Positions 51,772 to 61,062 of a stretch of DNA of 64,000 nt are shown here, one piece after another. Within the stretch, counting starts at the first letter, position 1. Every line of letters begins with the position of its first letter. The notes beneath the pieces were generated by a model. The model was not told the DNA's origin. It worked only from the letters and a program-made list of their open reading frames with translations, and did no database searches. Made by a program: the position numbers and the translations under genes. Origin of the DNA: Terripilifer sp031921685 (lineage in GTDB: Bacteria; Pseudomonadota; Alphaproteobacteria; Rhizobiales; Beijerinckiaceae). The DNA is taken from contig NZ_JAPDHU010000004.1 of the NCBI RefSeq assembly GCF_031921685.1, positions 372,001-436,000 on the forward strand, given 5' to 3'.

Positions 51772-52938
51772 TCAAGACCAGAGTTTCTTCGTCGCGATAT
51801 CCGCTCCCTCGCGCATGGCCTTGAACTTCTCCCAGATCACCGTGTCGTGGACCTCGGTTTTGTAGAGCGCCTGTGAGGAGAAGCCGCAGTCGGCGCCCGC
51901 CATCACATTCTCGCGCCCCACCAGTTTGGCGAAACGGATCAGGCGCTCGGCGATCAATTCTGGATGTTCGACGATATTGCTCGCATGGGTGATGACGCCG
52001 GGGCACAGCACCATGCCATCTGGCACTTTGATCGTCTCGAACAGGTGATATTCATGTTCGTGGCGCGGGTTCGCCGCTTCGAAGCTGACCGAGCCCGCCT
52101 TGACCTTCAACACATAACCGATGATTTCCGACAAAGCGGCTTCGTAAAGGCGCGGGCCTTCATTCACACCATAGCAGGTATGATAGCGGACACGCTCGGC
52201 CGGAATGCCTTTCAGTGCAGCATTTGCCGCTTCGATGTAGATTTCCGCGCGCCGCTTCATCTGCTTTTCGTCGAGATCGGGCTCGACGAAAATATCCGGC
52301 AGGAACGGATCGTCGACCTGCAGCAGAATGCCGGAGTCGATGATGAGTTTGTATTCCTTGTTCAGCTCGGCCGCGAGCGCGTGGAAATACTCTTCCTCGG
52401 TCTTGTAATATTCATTGATGCCGACGCCGGACGGCGCCGTGGCCGGCAGAAAGACGTGTTCATCGGGAATGCCAGCAGCCTTTGCGGCGGCCTTGATGTT
52501 CTTGATATCTCGCTGCACGGCGGCTTCGCCACGATATTTCACTGGTCCGGTGCAAACGACAGGAACGATAGGCACGATCGTGCCGCCCATCATCGCTTCC
52601 TTGAAATATTGCTCATAGTAAGCCGGAAAGGCCGCCACTTCCTTTTGGAAGATCAGCAGTTTCTGATTGGGGCGCGCCTCGAAACCCTCTAGCCGCTCAC
52701 GGATGTAGGTGAAGAAGCCGGGCTTGGAGAATTCGCCATCGGTGACGATATCGATGCCGCAATCCACCTGTTTGCGTACGGAATCCGCCACCGATTTGGC
52801 GATCAATCCGTCGAGCGCCTTCTCATCGTAAGGCTTGCCGGCGAACTTCTGTCGCATGAGATCAAGCAGGTCATGGGGGCGCGGCAGGCTGCCGATGTGA
52901 GTGGTCTGAATACGATTGGTATTTTGTTGCAGCGCCAT
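51772..52938 (-). CDS. Cobalamin-independent methionine synthase (MetE C-terminal domain)-like protein
   Basis: A 388-residue protein of the MetE/uroporphyrinogen decarboxylase TIM-barrel superfamily, corresponding to the MetE C-terminal half only. Candidate Zn ligands are His and Cys in YHTCYG, Glu in SFEAANPRHEHE and Cys in GADCGFS; the substrate strand IQTTHIGSLPRP opens the domain. Full methionine synthases are about 750 residues, so this is a methyl- or thiol-alkyltransferase-like paralogue of unknown substrate. ATG 52938 has GGGAGG seven bases upstream. It is 69 bases upstream of the Liv importer genes in the same direction. Confidence 0.85.
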   Translation of the reverse strand: MALQQNTNRIQTTHIGSLPRPHDLLDLMRQKFAGKPYDEKALDGLIAKSVADSVRKQVDCGIDIVTDGEFSKPGFFTYIRERLEGFEARPNQKLLIFQKEVAAFPAYYEQYFKEAMMGGTIVPIVPVVCTGPVKYRGEAAVQRDIKNIKAAAKAAGIPDEHVFLPATAPSGVGINEYYKTEEEYFHALAAELNKEYKLIIDSGILLQVDDPFLPDIFVEPDLDEKQMKRRAEIYIEAANAALKGIPAERVRYHTCYGVNEGPRLYEAALSEIIGYVLKVKAGSVSFEAANPRHEHEYHLFETIKVPDGMVLCPGVITHASNIVEHPELIAERLIRFAKLVGRENVMAGADCGFSSQALYKTEVHDTVIWEKFKAMREGADIATKKLWS

Positions 52939-53100
52939 CTGCGTTCCTCCCAGAAGTTCAGATCGGCCGGAGCATGCCCTCACCGCCGGCGACATGATGC
53001 AACGATAGGCATAAACGCAGACGGAAATCAACTTACAAGGAGCGCTCCTTGTTTTTGATTTTGATGTGCCCGTTGGGCTGAAATGGGAACTTGCTTCAGC

Positions 53101-53772
53101 TCAACCTTTAAGCGTGCGACGCGTGGGCGCTTTCCTCACGGTTGGGCGCGGTAGCGTTCCAAGTTGCAGCGCAGTCGGTGCCAGATCGCGCAAAGCCGCG
53201 ATCATGGCTTTTCGATCAACGGTATAGGGCAGCCATGTGCTGACCACGAAGAAGCCGCGCATGGCATAATGACTGATCTCGACGAACTGCCGGGCATTGT
53301 CCGCCGGATAGCCGGCGGCGCTCAATGTTTCCGTCCAGATGCGGTTGAGCGTGACACGCGCCTTCTTCACCACCGGATTGACGACGGCCGCCAGTTCGCG
53401 ATCGGAGCGACAGGCGATCATGATCTCCATCAGCGCCAGGAAGATCGGGCTGAAGAAGAAATGCTCGGAATCCAAGAGGAACTTCTCGATCGGGTCGCTG
53501 GTGTGATTGACCGTGCGCGACAGCCGTTCCGCATGATCGACGGCCTCGGCCATGGCGTGTTTGACGGCCGCGGCCATGAGGTCGGCCTTGCGGGGAAAGT
53601 AATGTTCCTGCGCACCGCGTGAGACGCCAGCGACGGCGGCGACCCGGCTGGCGCTGAAATTGGCGTAGCCGTCTTCCGCGAGGATCTGCATGGCGGCGGC
53701 CAGAATGGCTGCCTGTGTCTCGCTGCGTCGTTCAGCCTGCGTGCGTCTTTGTCTTGGAGCGGGTTGTTTCAT
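53101..53772 (-). CDS. TetR-family transcriptional regulator
   Basis: A 223-residue regulator with an N-terminal helix-turn-helix (ILAEDGYANFSASRVAAVAG then VSRGAQEHYFPRKADLMAAA) and a ligand-binding C-terminal half. It lies upstream of the MetE-like/Liv operon in the same orientation, 162 bases before it, and divergent from the TTT binding protein by 135 bases. It could repress either; its ligand is unknown. Confidence 0.9.
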   Translation of the reverse strand: MKQPAPRQRRTQAERRSETQAAILAAAMQILAEDGYANFSASRVAAVAGVSRGAQEHYFPRKADLMAAAVKHAMAEAVDHAERLSRTVNHTSDPIEKFLLDSEHFFFSPIFLALMEIMIACRSDRELAAVVNPVVKKARVTLNRIWTETLSAAGYPADNARQFVEISHYAMRGFFVVSTWLPYTVDRKAMIAALRDLAPTALQLGTLPRPTVRKAPTRRTLKG

Positions 53773-53907
53773 GCCAGAACCAGTGGAGCCGAATGACGTG
53801 TCATGGCTCCTGTCGTTGGATTTGTCCAGAACGCGCCAAGCTCGCCCTCGCTTCCGGGCGGGAAACGGACTAGGCTTTCACTGTAAAAAATAGGGAGGGA
53901 CGTCCGC

Positions 53908-54933
53908 ATGGCCGCGACAAGGCAGAGTAGACTCGTGGGCTTTTGCACGAGCATCGTGAGGCAATTGAGTGGGGGCGTTTTGCTGGCCTTTGTTGCGCTG
54001 GGCACGACGACATCGGTTCGAGCACAATCGGAAGCCGCCGATTATCCCAACAAGCCGATCCGGATGATCGTGCCGTTCGCGGCAGGCGGCGGCAATGACA
54101 TCTTCGCGCGTCTGGTCGGCGCGAAAGCCTCTGAGATCATGAACCAGCAACTGATCATCGAGAACCGGCCGGCCGCCGGTGGCCGCATGGCTGCCGAATA
54201 TGTCGCCACTCAGGCGGCCGATGGCTATACGCTCTTCGTTGGCGCCAGCGGCAACATGTCGATCGCCGCCGCCGTCTATCCCAATCTTCCTTATCATCCG
54301 ACGAAAAATTTCGAACCTTTGACGACGATCGCCAGCTTTCCGATGGTGCTGATCGTCCCCACGACATCGCCGATCAAATCGATCGCCGACCTCGTTGCTT
54401 ATGCCAAAGCAAATCCGAACAAGTCGACCTATGGAACGACGTCGCCGGCTTTCACGATCACCACGGAACTTCTCAAGCTCGAGACCGGCATGCCCGGCGT
54501 CGCGTTGCCGCTGAAGAGCAGTGCGGAAATGGTGCAATGCGTGAATCAAGAGTTCTGTCTGTTGGCGATCACTGATCCGCCGCCCGCGGTGCCGCAGGTC
54601 AAGGATGGCCGCGTACGTGCCCTGGCTGTTACCGGCCCGCAACGCTCGCCGGAACTGCCTGACATTCCAACGACGGCGGAGGCCGGCGTGCCGCGCGTCA
54701 ACACCATGCTATGGTCGGGCGTATTGGCGCCAGCCGGCACATCTCCGGCGATCGTCAAGAAGCTGGTCATGGTGTTCCAGCAAGCGGTGCGGGACAAAGA
54801 AGTCAGCAGCAAGTTGCGCCTGTTGGGCGCCGAACCGGGCGCCATTTCGCCGGAAGAGTTTCGCAAGGTGATCGATAGCGATATTGCTGGCTTCAGTCAG
54901 ATCGTGAAGGCGGCCAATCTGACGTTTCAATGA
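53908..54933 (+). CDS. Tripartite tricarboxylate transporter (TTT) substrate-binding protein, Bug family
   Basis: Periplasmic Bug-type binding protein of 341 residues. A signal-anchor-like N-terminus (SGGVLLAFVALGTTTSVRAQ) leads into YPNKPIRMIVPFAAGGGND, the signature of the family, followed by IIENRPAAGGRMAAEYVA and a late VRALAVTGPQRSPELPDIPT. Ligands are usually carboxylates. The TctA and TctB membrane subunits are not in the window, so it is an orphan binding protein. GGGAGGGACG precedes the ATG. Confidence 0.92.
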   Translation: MAATRQSRLVGFCTSIVRQLSGGVLLAFVALGTTTSVRAQSEAADYPNKPIRMIVPFAAGGGNDIFARLVGAKASEIMNQQLIIENRPAAGGRMAAEYVATQAADGYTLFVGASGNMSIAAAVYPNLPYHPTKNFEPLTTIASFPMVLIVPTTSPIKSIADLVAYAKANPNKSTYGTTSPAFTITTELLKLETGMPGVALPLKSSAEMVQCVNQEFCLLAITDPPPAVPQVKDGRVRALAVTGPQRSPELPDIPTTAEAGVPRVNTMLWSGVLAPAGTSPAIVKKLVMVFQQAVRDKEVSSKLRLLGAEPGAISPEEFRKVIDSDIAGFSQIVKAANLTFQ

Positions 54934-55237
54934 GGGCTACAGGTCTGTGAACGCGATGCCAGTTGAACAGGCCGGCTAGGACTGCGCGATATCGTCATTC
55001 CTTTGATCGCTGAGCTGAGCCAGCTTTTACGCAGCGAATGCTTTGTTCGTTCCGACGCAAGAGGGCACGTTCGAAAGATGTGTGCAGCGGTCGAAGATGG
55101 CCTAGCCGCTCTATCAATTTGTGGTGAAGGCATGGGAAAACGCGCAGGTGCGTCCGCTTGCCGGCCCGACAGCCCTAAAGAGCTGAATTTCGGTCGCATT
55201 TTTGCCTTGTTCGGGGTAACACAGTCTGGGGAGAAAG
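54934..55237. other. 304-base gap without a recognisable gene
   Basis: Between the TTT binding protein and the DUF930 gene. Both strands have short open frames, but none has family-like composition, a ribosome-binding site or overlap with a convincing start. It presumably holds the DUF930 promoter; the last bases include GGGGAGAAAG, its ribosome-binding site. Confidence 0.5.
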
Positions 55238-55654
55238 ATGAAGGTGCGACATATCGTGTGGACTGCAAAACAGAGCCTATGGATGCTGACGGCCGCGGTG
55301 CTGGTGAGCAGCCCCGCCTATTCCTTTGACGAGCGGATCAAGAAGGAGCTTTTGCGCCTCGAGCCGACCGCGCGTCTGGAGCAAGCTTGCGATACGCAGC
55401 TAATGTCGCAGATCAACAAGGAGCATAATCAGTTCCGCGTTGATAAGGTGATTGCCTACACCTTCTCTGATCCCTCTTATAAAGGCGATTCCATCAACGC
55501 GCCCGGCGCATCGTTCCGCAGCCGGGGCGACTGGTATCATCTCTCCTATCAGTGCCGCACGACTCCGACCCGTGTTGAGGTCAAGACCCTCACCTACGAA
55601 ATCGGCGAGAAGGTCGAGCGAGACGACTGGAGGAAATATTCTCTCTACAATTGA
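55238..55654 (+). CDS. DUF930 domain-containing exported protein
   Basis: A 138-residue protein of a Hyphomicrobiales-enriched family, function unknown. It has a Sec signal peptide (MLTAAVLVSSPAYS) and the DUF930 core: LRLEPTARLEQACDTQLMSQ, VDKVIAYTFSDPSYKGD, then SFRSRGDWYHLSYQCRTT, with one likely disulfide between the two cysteines. GGGGAGAAAG directly precedes the ATG. It ends nine bases from the converging MgtC gene. Confidence 0.85.
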   Translation: MKVRHIVWTAKQSLWMLTAAVLVSSPAYSFDERIKKELLRLEPTARLEQACDTQLMSQINKEHNQFRVDKVIAYTFSDPSYKGDSINAPGASFRSRGDWYHLSYQCRTTPTRVEVKTLTYEIGEKVERDDWRKYSLYN

Positions 55655-55662
55655 ACGTGGCG

Positions 55663-56388
55663 TCATACGGACGTGACGCTGCGAACATCCGGCACGGCCG
55701 CGAGCAGGCGGACAACTTCACGCAAGTCCGCCGCCGGCATCCGGTGCAACCGGATCTGGATTTGATCGCTTGCGCCATCCTCGCTTGGCACGGAAACGAA
55801 GCTCACCATTCGCGTTGATCGATAACCCAGGGTATCGCGCACCACATCGTAGGAGAGGGCGCGGGGCGCGGCGAAGATATCCAGTTGATGCACTTCGTTG
55901 CGGTGTTGTAGCCACTCTTCCAGCGGTTTGACGCCGGCCAAGATGATCAGCACGATGAGCGTTGCAGCGGTCGCGCCGATATAAAGCCCACCGCCGACCG
56001 CAAGACCGATGGCCGCCACGGTCCATAGACTGGCCGCTGTGGTCAGCCCGCGAACGATCTCCCCTCGCAGCAATATGCAGCCGGCGCCAACGAAGCCGAT
56101 GCCAGAGACGACTTGCGCTGCAATACGCGATGGATCGAGAACGATGTTCTGGCCGCCTAAGATGTCGGCGAAGCCGAAAGCCGAAACGATCATCACCAGG
56201 CACGAGCCGACCGAAACCAGCATATGGGTGCGCAGCCCCGCAGCCCAGGCAAGCCGCTCCCGCTCGATGCCGATGAGACTGCCAAGGATGGCGGCGATGA
56301 ACAGCCGTAGGACGAATTCCCACTGCGTGAGCGCGCCGGGTCCCACGGGCGCTTGCGCGAGGGAGTCGAGGATCTGGCCAAGGTGCAT
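55663..56388 (-). CDS. MgtC/SapB family protein
   Basis: A 241-residue membrane protein; MgtC relatives in pathogens affect growth at low Mg2+ and ATP synthase activity. About five hydrophobic segments in residues 25-150 contain the family's RLFIAAILGSLIGIERER and GLRTHMLVSVGSCLVMIVSA. A soluble C-terminal ACT-like domain follows (FAAPRALSYDVVRDTLG to the end). GGAGG lies seven bases before the ATG. No Mg2+ riboswitch was recognised upstream. Confidence 0.9.
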   Translation of the reverse strand: MHLGQILDSLAQAPVGPGALTQWEFVLRLFIAAILGSLIGIERERLAWAAGLRTHMLVSVGSCLVMIVSAFGFADILGGQNIVLDPSRIAAQVVSGIGFVGAGCILLRGEIVRGLTTAASLWTVAAIGLAVGGGLYIGATAATLIVLIILAGVKPLEEWLQHRNEVHQLDIFAAPRALSYDVVRDTLGYRSTRMVSFVSVPSEDGASDQIQIRLHRMPAADLREVVRLLAAVPDVRSVTSV

Positions 56389-56504
56389 CGGCGGACCTCC
56401 AATGAGGGATGAAACGAAGTCTGGCGAAGCGGAATGGAATAAATAGCCGAGCTTGGCCTCGTCGTCACCTTTCGTTCATCGCATAGGCGCGATGTCTGGG
56501 GCGT

Positions 56505-58136
56505 TCATCTCGCCTTGCGCTGCACGGTCAACGCCTGCTGCATGGTGATCTCGGTCATGATCGCGCGCATGGTATTATCGTTGATCTTCTTGTCGCGCAT
56601 CAATTGCGTCAGAGCGGCGGTTTCGGCCTCAAGCGCTGCCTCACGCATTTCGGTGATGACAGGAATGAGGTGCTGCGAGGGTTGTTCATCGGCCTCACCG
56701 GCGATGACATATTGTCGATAGATGTTGATCAATTGATTGGCGACGGCTTGCCGAATGGCCGCTTTCTCGCTGTCGCCCTGGCTCTCGTCGACCATTTGTT
56801 CGATACGCGCGATGGCGGCTTCCGCTGCCGTGACGCGCGCCAGCCGCTCTTCGTTGGCAACGACATCCTCCCTGTCCAATGGAATGCCGCGAGCCACGAA
56901 CGGCAGGGTGGCGCTGGCGATCAGGATGGAGCAGATGATGACACCGGCGGCGATGAAGATGACGAGATCGCGCGCCGGAAAAGGCGAGCCGTTGGGTAGG
57001 GCCAGCGGCAACGACAAAATACCGGCCAAGGTGATCGCGCCCCGCACACCCGCCAGCGACATGACGATCTTGATGCGCATGCTCGCTCGCCGCCGCGTTT
57101 TGCCGCGCAACCGCGCGACCAGGCTGCGCATCAGCGAACCCCAGTTGATCCAGGCGAAGCGGATGGCCAGCAGGATGAGGGTGAGGAGGAAGACCGCCAC
57201 CATCGGCTCGGCGACCGAACCATAGAGCGAGAGTTCCGCCGGTGTTTTGCGGAGAATCTCGGGGAGCTGCAAACCGAGCAGCAAGAACACGCCGCCGTTG
57301 AAGACGAAGGAGATCACCTCGATCAGTGACATGTTCTGCAAGCGGGCAGGCACGCTGAGCGAGCCGAACAGGCCCGATGCGCTGATGTAAAGCCCAGCGA
57401 TCACGGCGGCCAAAATACCCGAAGCATGGAAGTGTTCGGCCAACAGATAAGCGGCAAAGGGCAGCAGGATCAGGATCAGCACTTCGACTTCGGAGCGGAC
57501 GTCGCCCAACTTGGCGACCAGCCGCAGCAGTTTCGCCGTCACCACCAGCATCACGCCGCCGCACAACACGCCGCCGATCACCACGGCGAGAAAGGAGAGC
57601 GCGGTATCGGCGGCCGAGAATTGGCCGGTCAGCGCGGCGGCGACCGCGAAGCGGAAGATGACCAGGCCCGTTGCATCGTTGAGCAGGGACTCGCCTTCCA
57701 GCACGTGCATGACGTAGCTCGGCACCAGGTTCTTGTTGATGATCGAACCGACGGCGACCGCATCGGTGGGCGCCAAAACGGAAGCGAGCGCGAAGGCGAC
57801 GGGCAGGGGAACGGCGGGGACCAGCCAGTTGAGTGCGAAGCCGAAGACCAGGATGGTGAGAAATACCAAGCCGAAGGCGAGGCCGAGGATCGGTCCCTTG
57901 AGTTCGTCGAACTCCCGCTTGGGTGCCAGAACGCCGTCGATGAACAGCAGCGGCGGCACGAACACTAGCATGAAGATTTCGGGGTTCATCTGCACCTGCA
58001 AACCATCGGCCGGCCAGGCGAGCAGCACGCCAAGAACGATCTGAATGATCGGCAGCGGGATCGGCAGAAAACGGACGATCACGCCCGAGAGAGCGACCAG
58101 CACGAGAAGCAGAAGAATGAAGGTGGCGGTGGCCAA
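56505..58136 (-). CDS. Na+/H+ antiporter, CPA1/NhaP-type
   Basis: Electroneutral-type cation/proton antiporter of about 543 residues: roughly 12 hydrophobic segments to about 410, then a cytoplasmic tail with a coiled-coil region (AEAAIARIEQMVDESQGDSE). The CPA1 ion-binding regions are ASVLAPTDAVAVGSIINKNL and ESLLNDATGLVIFRFAVAA, with the Asn-Asp pair of this class. No ATG is present at the natural start; TTG 58136 just before LATATFILLLLVLV is the best fit. The frame is open upstream but basic and unstructured. Confidence 0.85.
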   Translation of the reverse strand: MATATFILLLLVLVALSGVIVRFLPIPLPIIQIVLGVLLAWPADGLQVQMNPEIFMLVFVPPLLFIDGVLAPKREFDELKGPILGLAFGLVFLTILVFGFALNWLVPAVPLPVAFALASVLAPTDAVAVGSIINKNLVPSYVMHVLEGESLLNDATGLVIFRFAVAAALTGQFSAADTALSFLAVVIGGVLCGGVMLVVTAKLLRLVAKLGDVRSEVEVLILILLPFAAYLLAEHFHASGILAAVIAGLYISASGLFGSLSVPARLQNMSLIEVISFVFNGGVFLLLGLQLPEILRKTPAELSLYGSVAEPMVAVFLLTLILLAIRFAWINWGSLMRSLVARLRGKTRRRASMRIKIVMSLAGVRGAITLAGILSLPLALPNGSPFPARDLVIFIAAGVIICSILIASATLPFVARGIPLDREDVVANEERLARVTAAEAAIARIEQMVDESQGDSEKAAIRQAVANQLINIYRQYVIAGEADEQPSQHLIPVITEMREAALEAETAALTQLMRDKKINDNTMRAIMTEITMQQALTVQRKAR

Positions 58137-58239
58137 AGGAAGTCTTTCAGAAAAGGGAGCGCCGTCATAGGGCAGCCAATCCTGACATTGTTGTGAAATT
58201 CGGTGCCCTGATCCAGCCTCAGTTGCTGGCGTTCGCCGG

Positions 58240-58854
58240 TCAGGCCCGCAAGAGCCGTGTGAACAACGCGGATAAGAGGCGCACGATCGCTTCCGGATCG
58301 CGCCCGCCGCCGGCGATGGCGTCATCGACCGCGCCATGCATACCGTCGAAAAAGACCAGGGCGGTCATGCGGGTGTCGGGCAGGGTCCAGGCACCGGCTT
58401 TCTCGCCCGCTTCAAGCAGGGCGACGAGCTGCGCGATCACCGTGTCCTTTTCCTGCGATTGGCGACGGCTGTGGGTGAAGTCGTGGAAGACCACGTCATG
58501 CAGCTCGTAGTTGGCCAGATAAGTGGCGACCGCGCCACGGAGCCAGGCGGTGATCCGCGCCGGATGATCGTGCGGCGGACAGGCCGAGATCGCGGCCGCC
58601 ACCCGATCGACGAAGCCGCGCGAGAAACGCTCCCGCAGCGCTAGGATCACGTCGGTCTTGGTGGGGAAGTAATGATAGAACGTGCCTTTAGCGACGCCGG
58701 CGCGGCCGACGATATCGTCCACGGTCGTTGCTTCGATGCCCTTGCTGAGGAACAGATCGGCGGCGGCGCTCAGCAGATCGTCGATCCGCACTTCCGCGGG
58801 CAGGACACGCCGCTTGCGGGGCTGTCGGGTCGCTGATTCTGCTTTGATCGCCAT
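58240..58854 (-). CDS. TetR-family transcriptional regulator (divergent from MFS gene)
   Basis: A 204-residue repressor with a classical TetR helix-turn-helix (ADLFLSKGIEATTVDDIVGRA then GVAKGTFYHYFPTKTDVILA) and a helical ligand-binding domain. The product diverges from an MFS exporter gene with a perfect 13-bp palindrome between them. This is the layout of drug-responsive TetR/efflux pairs such as AcrR-like systems; the inducer is unknown. Confidence 0.92.
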   Translation of the reverse strand: MAIKAESATRQPRKRRVLPAEVRIDDLLSAAADLFLSKGIEATTVDDIVGRAGVAKGTFYHYFPTKTDVILALRERFSRGFVDRVAAAISACPPHDHPARITAWLRGAVATYLANYELHDVVFHDFTHSRRQSQEKDTVIAQLVALLEAGEKAGAWTLPDTRMTALVFFDGMHGAVDDAIAGGGRDPEAIVRLLSALFTRLLRA

Positions 58855-58930
58855 CGAGCGAACCTATTTTCCCATCCGACTGATAGTCAATAGTCGATAT
58901 TTAGAATTATTTTCAAATAGATAATTTAAT

Positions 58931-58943
58931 TGACCGACGGTCA
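58931..58943. promoter_or_regulatory. TetR operator palindrome
   Basis: TGACCGACGGTCA is a perfect 13-bp palindrome about a central A, 77 bases upstream of the TetR start and 59 upstream of the MFS start at 59002. TGACCG-type dyads are frequent among AcrR/QacR-like operators. Position and symmetry make it the best operator candidate in the window. Confidence 0.75.
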
Positions 58944-59001
58944 GTCTATAACTATGGAGGGCGGATCGCCGGCAAATAGGCGGGCAAATGGGAAGGCCGT
59001 C

Positions 59002-60524
59002 ATGTCCCCCTCGCGCAAGAAGCTGGTTCTCACCGCCGTCTATCTCGGCACGCTTATGGCCTCGCTGGCGATCAGCATCGTCACCGTGGCGCTGCCGGCC
59101 ATTCAGGCGGCTCTCAAGGTCGATTTCTCGGGCCTGCAATGGGTGGTGGGCGCCTATGCTCTGTGCCTTTCGGCTTTCATGCTGTCGGCCGGCCCGCTCA
59201 GCGATCGCTACGGTCGCAAGCGGGTCTGGCTCGTCGGTGTGGCACTGTTCATTTTGGGTTCGGCGGTCTGCGCTGCCGCGCCCTCGCTTTCCGTTCTCAT
59301 CGCCGGCTCGGCGCTTCAGGGCATGGCCGGCGCGGTGGTCATCCCTGGTTCGCTGTCAATCCTCACCCAGGCTTTTCCCGATCCGCACGAGCGCGCCCAT
59401 GTTATCGGCGGCTGGTCGTCCTTCAGTGGTATCGCGCTCATCGTCGGTCCGATCCTTGGCGGTCTGTTGGTCGACCACGTCAGCTGGCGCAGCATCTTCC
59501 TCATCAACCTGCCTCTGGGCGCTTTGACGTTGCTGATCGGATTGAGCGGATTGCAGGAAAGCGCCGATCCGGATCAGGCCTCGTTCGATCCGATCGGTCA
59601 GGTGTTGAGCGCGCTCTGCCTCGGTGCTTTGGCCTATGCGCTGATTGGCGCGGGGCAAGTGGGATGGACGGCGCCGTCAACGCTGTTGGCTTAATCGTTG
59701 CTGTCGTGGCATTGCTGCTCTTTGTCGTCGTCGAGAGCCGTGTGGCGCGGCCGCTTCTGCCGCTTAATCTGTTTCGCGACCTCACCTACGCCAGCGTCAA
59801 TTTTGCTTCCTTCGTGCTGGGTTTTTCCGGCTACAGCAGCCTGTTTCTGTTCTCGATCTTTCTGCAGCAGGCGCAGGGATGGTCGGCAACCCAGGCCGGC
59901 TGGCGCATGGTGCCGGTGTTTCTGGCCATGGCGGCAACCGCCTCGCGATTTGGCCCTCTGGCGCAGCGCTATGGCATGCGCCGCCTGATGATGGGCGGTT
60001 ATGGGGTGCTGGGTGCGTCGATGCTGGCGCTGGCATCGTTCACGCCACAGACGTCCTATGTGGTTATCGCAGGCTTCTTCACAGTGCTTGGCATTGGCCT
60101 TGGGCTCGCCGTGCCGGCCACGGGCGCTGCGGCGATGGTCGCCGTGCCGCGTGCCGTCAGCGGCTCGGCTTCGGCGACGCTGAATGCCTTGCGCCAGAGC
60201 GGCATGACGATCGGTATCGCGCTGCTCGGCACGGTGATGGGCTCGCGCGCCATCTCGGCCATGAGCGGCGCCTTGTCGGAAGCCCGCGTGGCCGATGCGG
60301 CGACACTCGCGGGCCTGGCGGTGCAGCGCCATGAAATGCCCGCCGGCCTCACGCTCGGACCAGACCTTTTCAAGCCCATGCTGGCTGGTGCCTTCGCGCA
60401 AGGCTTCTCCAGCGCCGCCATCTGCGCCGGCCTGTTCGGTCTGCTGGTGCCGCTCGCCTTGCTGGTGCCGCTCGCCTTGCTGTTGAAAACCCGTCGATCC
60501 AACACTGCGAGGAGCACACCATGA
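59002..60524 (+). pseudogene. MFS exporter, DHA2/14-TM type, single-base frameshift
   Basis: A major facilitator of about 14 segments, likely a drug exporter under the divergent TetR. The frame from ATG 59002 runs to TAA at 59692-59694 after six or seven segments; the rest continues in the frame one base back, giving LIVAVVALLLFVVVESRVAR and on to a normal C-terminus at 60524. Adding one T to the TT at 59691-59692 restores LLALIVAVVALLL without loss of residues. Either a true loss-of-function mutation, a base-calling error, or, less likely, programmed slippage. GGGAAGG precedes ATG 59002. Confidence 0.8.
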
Positions 60525-60889
60525 AATTCTTCCGCGAAGCCGAACCGGATATTTTCGTCGCCACCGGCCAACTGATCACCGAGCAGGACGGGCAGGACTG
60601 GGTCGCCGAATACGACCGCCTGCTGGCCCGCGATCGGCCTCTGGTCATCATCGCCCACACCGAGGACCGGCCGCAGCCGTCGGCGGGCAAGCCGATGATT
60701 CTCTGGATGAAGGCGCGCAAGGCCGATCTCCGCCGCCTGGTAAAACAGACCATTTATGTGGTCGTCGATGCCGTTGAACGCGCCGAAATGGAGCGGGCGC
60801 TGCCCGGCCGCGCCAAGGCCTCGCCTTACCCCATGGCCGTGGCGGCCAGCGAGGTGGAGGCAATCGCGGCCGCTCGGCGGAGTTTGTAA
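60521..60889 (+). CDS. Hypothetical protein, translationally coupled to MFS gene
   Basis: A 122-residue protein whose start codon overlaps the MFS stop as ATGA. It begins MKFFREAEPDIFVATGQLIT and has an alternating alpha/beta pattern (PLVIIAHTEDRPQPSAGKPM, then a basic helix KARKADLRRLVKQ). No family is recognised with confidence. It would be co-expressed with the exporter, and the frameshift in the MFS gene could reduce its translation through polarity. Confidence 0.7.
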   Translation: MKFFREAEPDIFVATGQLITEQDGQDWVAEYDRLLARDRPLVIIAHTEDRPQPSAGKPMILWMKARKADLRRLVKQTIYVVVDAVERAEMERALPGRAKASPYPMAVAASEVEAIAAARRSL

Positions 60890-61062
60890 GTGGTGGCTGG
60901 TCATCAGATGGTTGCAAAGGGCCGGATTCAACTCGTCAAACCCTTGGCCAAACATCTGTTTGCACAGGGATGAGGACAATCTGTCCCGTGGCGCTCTTGC
61001 GGACTTTACAAGCTCTCAGGCGCTTCCTATAAGCGCCCCACTTTCCGCTCTCAGCGCGAAAC

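Noticed and set aside
55003..55329. A 108-codon frame before the DUF930 gene
   Set aside because: It has no ribosome-binding site, its composition is unlike its neighbours, and it runs into DUF930 in another frame.
55663..56500. Mg2+ riboswitch upstream of the MgtC gene
   Set aside because: The 116 bases upstream show no recognisable M-box or long stem and no terminator-antiterminator pair.
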